DNA from: Verrucomicrobiales bacterium | GTDB lineage: Bacteria > Verrucomicrobiota > Verrucomicrobiia > Limisphaerales > DUCD01 | DNA: 36,349 nt | Assembly: GCA_012959985.1 (NCBI GenBank) | Contig: DUCD01000062.1 | Location: 1-36,349 of the forward strand | Direction of reading: 5' to 3' | Shown: positions 28,601-36,349 of the stretch, piece by piece | Layout: each line of letters begins with the position of its first letter | How positions within the stretch are numbered: position 1 is the first letter of the stretch | The notes under the pieces: model-generated | Told to the model about the DNA's origin: nothing | Databases searched by the model: none | Seen by the model: only the letters and a program-made list of their open reading frames with translations | Program-made: the position numbers and the translations under genes

Positions 28601-30373
28601 CTATTCCGCGAAGGAGTTGTACGGTGTGCGAAACACCTCATGCACCATATGATCCATGGCGAAAGGAAGAGAATGCTCCAGAGCCGTCTTTCTTCGCAGC
28701 ATGGTATCCGCCAGAAACTCCTGTCCTGCTTCCTTTGCATTCGGATCAAAGATAAACCCCATCCCCCCCCCAGACATCCCTCCCAACATCCAGAACCCCC
28801 AGAACTCTTCCCCAAAACGATTTCGTACATCGGAAATAAGGCATTCGGTATATTCATTGGTCGCCCAGGGAATTATCGTCTGGATAGGTCCAAGGAAGTT
28901 TTCCATGGTAGCTTTTCCTAGAGATCGGATATCGGCTGCTTTCAGGTGGGTTCGTATCCGATCAAATAATTCAAGCGCCTTCAGGCGTCCCTCCCATTCA
29001 GGCCCGCTGCGTAAAAGGTATTTCTCAGTCACCATTTCGAGCACGGGACCGACATTCTGGGCCATTCCTCCATGAACAAGGACTAAGCTCTCCTGAAGAC
29101 GCCGACGGGTATCGTTGTGAAGATCCTGGCCATCCAGTAATTGATGGTTGGGCAGCAGGCGTCCCCGACTGATTCCAAATTCTGGATCCCCATCTTCAGC
29201 CTCAACCCCGTGGATCAATTTAACACCGGGCCAGACGCCTCCGGAATCCTGCCAACCTCCACCGGAACCACCGAGCCATTCTCCTAAAATAGCACGGGCC
29301 GCAACGATCCTTCGTTCCGATTCTTCCAATGGCCCTGATAAAGATCGGGTCTGCCCGGTGGCTCTCATGCACAAAGAGATCAATGCCGCCAGAAGGTTGG
29401 TGGAAACAGCAAGCCTCGAACCTTTGGGGATGTCATTGACACTGCTCACCAATTCAATGCCTCGACCGGGCCCCACGATCCGTGTCAATAATTCAGCACA
29501 AGTACATCCCGACCCTTCCAATCCAGGGGGAACCAATCCGGAGGCAATCACAGCCGCTTTCAACAGACCCAGATAATCTCCTGCAAAGTCAAAAACTTCC
29601 GAGATATCTCTCAAGTCGGCAGAAACACCGAGATCCACGCTTACCAGACGAAGCAACGGTTCATCTATGATTCGCAAATAAGCTTCGATGGAAGATCGGG
29701 GGGACTCGTCTCTTCCCAGAACCGACAAGTCCACCGAGATATTCAGAACCCTGGCACCCTGTGGAAAATCCATTCCGAGAAAGAAAATATCGCTCCAGGC
29801 ACTATGTGTCAGATCCATACGGACCGGAGTCGATTCTTTAAGGATGCGATAGGGCTCGGATTCACGGCTGCGATTCAGTATCTCGGGACGAATCCTCAAT
29901 GGCTGATCGTTCGGGCAGCGGGTTCGGAACATCCATTGGTTTCCCTTTACCGAGCGAACACTTCGTCGAACCTGATCGGCAAGCGTCTGGATGCCCAACT
30001 GCTGATAAGTGGACGCCAGAGCACTGGACAAACCATCACATGGACCTGAAGCCTCCTGGCACTTCAAAAATATCTCCAGCGCTTCTTCAAATCGGCGACG
30101 CATCGCCCTGGAATACCCTTCATAAGGAATAATCCCCCCGGGTTTAAATCCATCTCTGGTCGGCAGATAAAAGCGGTGCAGGGCGTATAGAAAAAATAAA
30201 GCCCGAACGCGTTTATAGAGATTGTCAGTGCTGTGCCGGTAAATCTCCAGTTGGCGACACTCTTCAAGTAAATCGGAAAGACTTGCATCCGATGCATAGG
30301 GATAAAGCGACTGATTACGTTCCTTCTCATCCGAAGAAATAATTAATTGGACCAGGAATCCGTTCATTTCCAT
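28601..30373 (-). CDS. GHMP-kinase-superfamily sugar kinase (fucokinase-like) with extra N-terminal domain
   Basis: PVRMDLTHSAWSDIFFLGMDFPQGARVLNISVDL; NDIPKGSRLAVSTNLLAALISL; ILGEWLGGSGGGWQDSGGVWPGVKLIHG; GMAQNVGPVLEMVTEKYLLRSG; FWGFWMLGGMSGGGMGFIFDP. Confidence 0.75.
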   Translation of the reverse strand: MEMNGFLVQLIISSDEKERNQSLYPYASDASLSDLLEECRQLEIYRHSTDNLYKRVRALFFLYALHRFYLPTRDGFKPGGIIPYEGYSRAMRRRFEEALEIFLKCQEASGPCDGLSSALASTYQQLGIQTLADQVRRSVRSVKGNQWMFRTRCPNDQPLRIRPEILNRSRESEPYRILKESTPVRMDLTHSAWSDIFFLGMDFPQGARVLNISVDLSVLGRDESPRSSIEAYLRIIDEPLLRLVSVDLGVSADLRDISEVFDFAGDYLGLLKAAVIASGLVPPGLEGSGCTCAELLTRIVGPGRGIELVSSVNDIPKGSRLAVSTNLLAALISLCMRATGQTRSLSGPLEESERRIVAARAILGEWLGGSGGGWQDSGGVWPGVKLIHGVEAEDGDPEFGISRGRLLPNHQLLDGQDLHNDTRRRLQESLVLVHGGMAQNVGPVLEMVTEKYLLRSGPEWEGRLKALELFDRIRTHLKAADIRSLGKATMENFLGPIQTIIPWATNEYTECLISDVRNRFGEEFWGFWMLGGMSGGGMGFIFDPNAKEAGQEFLADTMLRRKTALEHSLPFAMDHMVHEVFRTPYNSFAE

Positions 30374-30386
30374 GAGATGAAGATTG

Positions 30387-31286
30387 TCATGAGGCCTGCA
30401 TCGGCGGGGATTTTTCTTCAGACGACCGGACCCTATGAGGCGAATTCAACGCAAGCAATTCGATCAACTGCCTCATGATTTCATCTCTTTCACTGCCGGC
30501 AAGAGCACAGGCAAACTGGGCAAACATCAATCCGTATCTGGCTCCGACATTAAATCGGCGCCCCTCCAGCTCAGCCGCCAAATAGCGTTCACGCCCCACC
30601 AGAATATTCAAGGCATCGGCCAGGCTGTGACATCGTTGATCCTCCAGAGGCAGGTGAGTGCACTCATCCACTAGAATATCAAGAAAGGTCGATGTAAAAA
30701 CATGCATCCCAAAAAAGCAGAGGTAATGCCCCGACCTCAACCCGGGCACGATTATCTTTTGTTCCGCCTCAGTCGGACTGGGTTTTTCCAAAATACAATT
30801 GATTTCATATACGCGGTTCCGTCCGGGAATCCGATGGCCGCCTACCGTGCCGAAATAGGAAAGCTGAGACTCAGGTGTTGCCTGGACGGAAGAGACCGAA
30901 CAGGACTCGGACTCAGCCAATTGGACTAGCTGCCGGGCACAGCGAGTCGGGATTCGACTGAGGTATAAGTGATCACCCAGCAAGTGAAGAAACGGCTCTC
31001 CATCGACGAAATTTCGTGACAACCCAAGGGCATGAGCGTATCCGAGCGGCTCTGTTTGTTCGACCCAATGAATCAGGGAGGCGTAGTCCCCGGCTGCTTC
31101 GCTGTAAGCCCTCTGATCCCCTGGATGCACCACAAGACAGAGTTCCTGAATGCCCGCGTCCAGGACTTCCTCAATCAACACCTGCAATGCCGACTTGCCT
31201 ACGCCATCGACATCAACCAATCCCTGCAGAGGAAGCGTGCGTTGACTCAATCCAGCTGCAGTTATGACTGCCTTCGTAATTTTCAT
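30387..31286 (-). CDS. Sugar-1-phosphate nucleotidyltransferase, GalU-like
   Basis: MKITKAVITAAGLSQRTLPLQGLVDVDGVGKSALQVLIEEVLDAGIQELCLVVHPGDQRAYSEAAG...EQTEPLGYAHALGLSRNFVDGEPFLHLLGDHLYLS. Confidence 0.85.
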   Translation of the reverse strand: MKITKAVITAAGLSQRTLPLQGLVDVDGVGKSALQVLIEEVLDAGIQELCLVVHPGDQRAYSEAAGDYASLIHWVEQTEPLGYAHALGLSRNFVDGEPFLHLLGDHLYLSRIPTRCARQLVQLAESESCSVSSVQATPESQLSYFGTVGGHRIPGRNRVYEINCILEKPSPTEAEQKIIVPGLRSGHYLCFFGMHVFTSTFLDILVDECTHLPLEDQRCHSLADALNILVGRERYLAAELEGRRFNVGARYGLMFAQFACALAGSERDEIMRQLIELLALNSPHRVRSSEEKSPPMQAS

Positions 31287-31389
31287 TTCATCCGTATTTG
31301 AAAGGTTCTCGATAGGTTAATCTGAACCAGAAACAGTTTCACCCGAAACTTGAAAAAACTGAGTGATTACCCAACATCGATCATCATCT

Positions 31390-32307
31390 TCACAGTTGCC
31401 GAGGCGTAAAACCCTGCTGAACCAAAAGCTTGAGAATCCCTTTTTCACCGACCAAGTGAGCCGCTCCCACGATAACAAAAGTAGTATCCTTTTGCTCTAG
31501 ATACTGGCGGATCTTATCGAGCATTCGCAGGTTTCTTTCGAAAAGAAACTTTTCGTAGAATGATTTGATATCCGGAGTCGTCTCCATTCCTTCAAAAATC
31601 AATTGTTCCATTTTCATATCGTCCCCCGTTATCCAAGCCTCAATGGCCTGATTGATGAAACCGGATGCTTCTTTCAGGGAAGTCAGGGTCCCGATCAAAA
31701 AGGCTTCCTGTTCCGAATCCGTAAAACCATCCAGCAGTTCGATCTGGGATTTAGCTCCCTCCAGTTCCAGAATCGGTTTGACTCCCTGAGCTTTCTTAAG
31801 AAAATGAAAATCAACGCCATGTTCCGGTGACAACCCCATTTTTCGTATCTGTATACTGGCGACGCTCATGGCAATAAACCATGGTTTGTATCGCAACAAT
31901 CTCTCGCGAGGCATTCCGGTTGCCTCAACTGCTGTTTCGAAAAATCGAATGCCGTCTTTACTCAGGTGGTTTTTCAGATTGTCTTCCGGTCCATAAGATA
32001 TTTTGGAAGCCATCAACAACGCAGCGGCAGCGGCTTTAGCGGGGGACAACACGTCCGCCTCAACCGCAAGATATTCAGATTGGGCAAAAGCGGATTCAAT
32101 CGAGGCATTTAATGGATAAATATCCGATTTAGCCAAATGAATGGACCCGAGAAGATAAACTTTACTTCCCCCACTATCTATCTGCCAAAGAAAACTTTTC
32201 TGCCCGGTTACCTTTGGGTGTGCATTTTCTTGAGGTTTCGCGTCTATGCCTGTCCACAAGAAACAGGCCATAGCTATCGTTCTCAAAATGAATTTTGAAT
32301 TTGTCAT
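31390..32307 (-). CDS. TraB/GumN family protein
   Basis: MTNSKFILRTIAMACFLWTGIDA signal; SFLWQIDSGGSKVYLLGSIHLAKSDIYPLNASIESAFAQSEYLAVEAD; FVIVGAAHLVGEKGILKLLVQQGFTPRQL. Confidence 0.9.
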   Translation of the reverse strand: MTNSKFILRTIAMACFLWTGIDAKPQENAHPKVTGQKSFLWQIDSGGSKVYLLGSIHLAKSDIYPLNASIESAFAQSEYLAVEADVLSPAKAAAAALLMASKISYGPEDNLKNHLSKDGIRFFETAVEATGMPRERLLRYKPWFIAMSVASIQIRKMGLSPEHGVDFHFLKKAQGVKPILELEGAKSQIELLDGFTDSEQEAFLIGTLTSLKEASGFINQAIEAWITGDDMKMEQLIFEGMETTPDIKSFYEKFLFERNLRMLDKIRQYLEQKDTTFVIVGAAHLVGEKGILKLLVQQGFTPRQL

Positions 32308-32604
32308 TTGCAAATCTAGTGCCGCACCATACCCCCTCGGCAAACCGACCGGGCTCCTTTAAGCCATTACCATCTATTCTACATTGATCAAAGGAGAATA
32401 TCGCCGACACTCTCACCAAAGCGGTGATTACAATTAAGGAGATTCGACGATTTGCGGTGCGCTGAGACAGCACGACACCGCCATTTCATATAGAATTGCC
32501 CACACGCTTATTGGGATCATTATTCAGATATTCCGATACATTTTTACTCGGCAGGCAGGGTTTTGTATGACTATATGAAGCATCAATGTTTGTAACATTG
32601 GGCC

Positions 32605-35600
32605 ATGGCTAATCCACTTCAAGACCTACAGAGGACTTGGAAGAACGATTTTGAAGGCGGTAATTCCAACGCCTCCTCTGCTATTCGAATCAGCCTACTG
32701 ATCGCTCTCTACTTCCTCAGTGGATGGATCGGTTTGAAGGCAACCTTCCTGAATGGTGAATCCGCTTTGCTGTGACCACCAAGCGGAATTGGGTTGGCTG
32801 CTTTACTGGTTTTTGGACCCTCGTCTCTTCCCGCCATCATTTTCGGAACATTCTTCGTCAATCTTTATATGGGATCGCCGATGTCCGTCGCGCTGGTATC
32901 GTGCATCGGCACCAGCATCAGTGCCCTTCTGTGCGTTTATCTTCTACGTAAACTCATTGGATTCCGTATTAATCTGGATCGTGTCCGGGACGTGGCCGGC
33001 CTGGCACTTTTAGCGGCTCTGTTGGGAAGCACATTCACAGCCACCTGGGAGACCGTATTCCGGGCATTGCTGGGCCAAACCACATGGGAAGGGATCACAA
33101 GAACCTGGCTACTCTGGTGGGTAGCCAACGCCATTTCCACCCTTGTCGTCGCTCCAGTCATTCTGGCTTGGAGCTGCCCCGATTCCACCTTTCTTCAAAT
33201 AAAGAAGAATATCATAGAGGCAAGTATCTGTGCTGTGCTGTGCTGTTGACCCTTTCGGTCTTATTTTCCTTCAACTCCTGGTTTGTGCAAGGGGTTCAAA
33301 CCTACCCCCTCGCTTTCCTTCCATTTCCTTTTCTGATTTGGGCATCCATCCAATTTGGTCAACGAGGAGCAACCACCGCAACGCTGATGGTTTCGACCCT
33401 TGCCATCTATGCCTTGTTAAATGATCGAGGACCGTTTGTCATGGAGGTGGAAGAAGAGAGCCTAATGCTCATGGGCAGCTATATTTCGTTTCTGGCCATC
33501 ACAAACCTCCTCCTTGCAGCCTCCAATTCGGAAAAAAACCAGGCCGAGGAAACCCTAAGACGCCTGGCGGCCTCGAACACCGAACGCCAACAAACCGAAG
33601 AGACACTGGTAAAAAGTGAAAGCCGATATCGCGCCGTCGTGGAAGATCAGACCGAACTGATCTGCCGTTTTCTTCCCAATGCAGACATCACTTTCGTCAA
33701 CGATTCCTTCTGTCGATTTTTCGGCAAAAAAGAAAATGAACTGATTCAGAATAATTTCATGGAATTGATAGTGCCGGAAGACCAGGGAATTCCCTTCGAC
33801 CAACTACAGTTCATTAGTTCGGAAATGCCGGTTATCGCCTTTGATTTCCGAGTCCGCAATTTACTGAATGAGACCCGGATGATCCAGTGGATCATGAGAG
33901 GGATGTATGATTCCAACGACCAGGTTTGGGAATACCAGGCAGTGGGACAGGACATCACGGAGCAAAAGGAGGCAGCAATTACCCTGAGACAAAGTGAGGC
34001 AAGATATCGGGCGGTAGTTGAAGATCAAACTGATCTCATCTGTCGTTTTCTTCCGGATGGCACCCTCACATTTGCCAATGAAGCCTATTGCAGACATTTC
34101 GGAAAAACTCGAAAAGACCTGTTGGGAAAAAGTTTCCTACCCCTGATTCCTGGCGCGGATCTGCCCATTGCATTGCGCCATCTCGATTCTCTTAACCCGG
34201 ACAATCCTACCGTCACCTATGAATACCGAATCGTAAACCATGACGGAAAGTCGATTTGGCAACAATGGACCGACCGGGCAATTTTTGACGATGATGGAAG
34301 TTTTTTGGAGTTTCAGGGTGTTGGGCAGAACATCACCAAACACAAAAGCGCGGAAGAGGCTAAAGCCCAGAGCGAACAGAGACTACGCTCCATTCTGGAA
34401 AGTATGATCGACGGGGTCATCACGGTCAATGAGGACGAAATTATTGAATCCTTTAATTCGGGCGCTAGAAAAATCTTCAATTATTCCCGAGAGGAGATCG
34501 TCGGACAATCCATTCTGAAGCTTCTTCCCGAGGAAGAGCACCAGGAGTATCGGACTCGGGCAGCCAATTCGCTTCTTTCCGAACAGGCCCGCATTTCAGA
34601 AACGGGTCGCGAAATACGGGGGCTTCGCAAAACCAATGAAATCATTCCCATAGATCTCGTGGTCAGCCAGATGCATTTTGAAACCCGACGATTCGTCATT
34701 TGCGTCGTTCGTGACATCACCGACCAAAAACATTTAGAAGATCAGTTTCGTCAATCCCAGAAAATGGAGGCGATCGGACGATTGGCCGGGGGAATCGCTC
34801 ATGACTTCAATAATCTTCTGCAAGTCATACTTGGTTATTGTCGGCTCCTTTTGGGCAAATCCCCTTCGATTGAAGTTTACCGCCAAAAAATTGAGGAAAT
34901 TGAAGGTGCCGCAGAGAGTGCCGCCTCATTGACAGGACAACTTTTAGCGTTCAGCCGCAAACAAGTGCTCCAACCGACAGATCTGGATTTGAACGATGTC
35001 GTTCATGACATGAACAAGATGGTCAAGCTGTTGATTACGGAAAAAATATCGTGCGAAACGCATCTCAAGGCCGAGAATGGACACGTCAGAGCAGATCGGG
35101 GGCAGATTGAGCAAGTCATTGTGAACTTGGCTGTCAATGCCAGAGACGCCATGCCCAATGGAGGTGAAATCTCATTGGAAACAGAAAACCTGATAGTGAA
35201 TGACTCCAATCAGCACACTTTTCCGGAGTTGAATCCGGCAGAATTCATCCTATTGAGAATTTCAGACTCCGGCTGCGGCATCCCTCCAGATACTCTGGCA
35301 CAGATTTTCGATCCATTTTTCACAACCAAGGATATCGGAAAGGGTACTGGTTTGGGGCTGTCCACGGTCTATGGGATCATAAAACAGACCGGAGGCCATA
35401 TCTTGGTGAAAAGCGAGGTGGCACATGGCACCTCATTCGAAATCTACCTCCCCATCTCTGAAAAACGAATCCAACCGGCAACAACATTCCGCACCGAACC
35501 ATCCAGAGAAATCCCCATGGGCACTGAAACCATTCTGCTGGTAGAGGATGAATCTATCGTCCGAATGATGCTTCAGGAAGTATTGTCTGATCAAGGATAC

Positions 35601-35912
35601 GAAGTTATTGAGGCAGAAAACGGCAAACACGCCCTTTCGGTTTATGAGGGATTTATAGGCTCGGTCGATATGTTGATCACCGACCTGATCATGCCCGAGA
35701 TGAATGGTCGAGAGTTGGCCGCAGCTCTATCGACAATACAACCGGACCTCAAAGTAATCTATTTGTCAGGATATACAGAGGATGACGTCGTTCGTCTCGG
35801 GCCTCTGAATACCTCAGACGGGTTCCTACAGAAGCCGTTTCGTTCTGAGGCCCTACTGGAAAAGGTCAGTAAAATCCTGAATCCTACTACAGACGAGGCT
35901 GAGCCGAGTTGA
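32605..35912 (+). pseudogene. MASE1-PAS-PAS-PAS hybrid histidine kinase with receiver domain; N-terminal sensor interrupted by TGA and a frameshift
   Basis: MANPLQDLQRTWKND...RISLLIALYFLSGWIGLKATFLNGESALL, TGA 32773-32775, then PPSGIGLAALLVFGPSSLPAIIFGTFFVNLYMG (MASE1). A frameshift in (CTGTG)n at 33228-33247 leads to LLTLSVLFSFNSWFVQGVQTYPLAFLPFPFLIWASIQFGQRGATTATL. Downstream: PAS repeats, FRQSQKMEAIGRLAGGIAHDFNNLLQVILGY, NLAVNARDAMPNGG, TETILLVEDESIVRMMLQEVLSDQGYEVIEA..DMLITDLIMPEMNG. Confidence 0.85.
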
Positions 35913-35937
35913 AAAACTCCAGTATTATTATGAAGGA

Positions 35938-36349
35938 TCAGGAGACGAGATCCATTTTCTTGCGCCGCCTCATCATTTTCCGAATGCTTCGTCCTGCCGA
36001 CCATTGGCATAACTCAAAAAACAGGATCGGAGAACATAGGATCCAAATCCAAAGCCCCGGGACAGATGTAGGAAAATAATCAGGAACCCGAGGAAGCACC
36101 ATAATAAAGAATATGCCGCACAAAAAAGGAAAATGCCCGTAGATGGGACGAATACCATTTACGGAGGCAATTTGGCGGATCAAGCCCCAGAAGAACCAAC
36201 CAAAACTGGCAATGAAGCAAAAAAAGGCCACGCCATAGCAGTTCAACTCAAATTTCCTTTGGAGACTCAAAATATCCTTTCCGTAATCGGACCCATATAA
36301 ATAGGCCTCTACAAATGAAAGAATGATGCCTGCAGGTAACAGGCCAGCC
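35938..36349 (-). CDS. Hypothetical multi-pass membrane protein, partial (runs off the window)
   Basis: Open frame continues to the window edge (AGLLPAGIILSFVEAYLYGSDYGKDILSLQRKFELNCYGVAFFCFIASFGWFFWGLIRQIASVNGIRPIYGHFPFLCGIFFIMVLPRV). Confidence 0.6.
   Translation of the reverse strand, partial: AGLLPAGIILSFVEAYLYGSDYGKDILSLQRKFELNCYGVAFFCFIASFGWFFWGLIRQIASVNGIRPIYGHFPFLCGIFFIMVLPRVPDYFPTSVPGLWIWILCSPILFFELCQWSAGRSIRKMMRRRKKMDLVS

Noticed and set aside
6726-32775. Reassignment of TGA to Trp (recoded genome)
   Set aside because: TGA ends several intact genes here (for example 11586-11588, 8956-8958, 22688-22690 and the kinase itself at 35910-35912). Two interrupting TGAs are better explained by mutation or sequence error.
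1-36349. CRISPR arrays, tRNA or rRNA genes, retron/DGR signatures
   Set aside because: No regularly spaced direct repeats, no RT domain and no tRNA/rRNA-like sequence recognised by eye; a cmscan/tRNAscan run would be needed to exclude small RNAs.

Overview
The window has the character of a bacterial accessory region. Its style suggests the PVC/Verrucomicrobiota group: a pseudopilin with [28 protein letters not shown], many secreted TSP3/PA14/beta-helix proteins, and a sulfatase-like enzyme. This is an inference, because no rRNA or marker gene is present. Intact-looking genes are: a sulfatase/phosphodiesterase-like protein; an SDR oxidoreductase; a secreted block of two paralogous right-handed beta-helix proteins flanking a parvulin/SurA-N-like protein; a lipoprotein rich in repeated W/F-P-hydrophobic motifs; a GNAT; a pseudopilin; an IS1634/IS4-like transposase in an element with 17-bp perfect terminal inverted repeats; a 1061-aa secreted protein with a tandemly duplicated module and PA14-like regions; a compact three-gene nucleotide-sugar operon (GalU-like NTase, GHMP kinase, UDPGP-like pyrophosphorylase); and a TraB/GumN protein. 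Many loci look broken. These include a TPR-ankyrin gene cut by a foldback element and by an IS remnant, an Old Yellow Enzyme gene with two compensating frameshifts, a LysR gene with one in-frame TGA, two integrase C-terminal fossils, an FAD-oxidase fragment and an ankyrin fragment on either side of the IS, and a MASE1-PAS hybrid histidine kinase with one in-frame TGA plus a frameshift inside a (CTGTG)n repeat. Three small inverted-repeat elements share a terminal consensus close to TGYCAYTNNSTTAAG. No CRISPR array, rRNA or tRNA was recognised. No single new defence-type system stands out. The best candidates for novelty are the nucleotide-sugar operon, the WP-repeat lipoprotein, the kinase with the pentanucleotide repeat, and the IS-flanked gene chimera.
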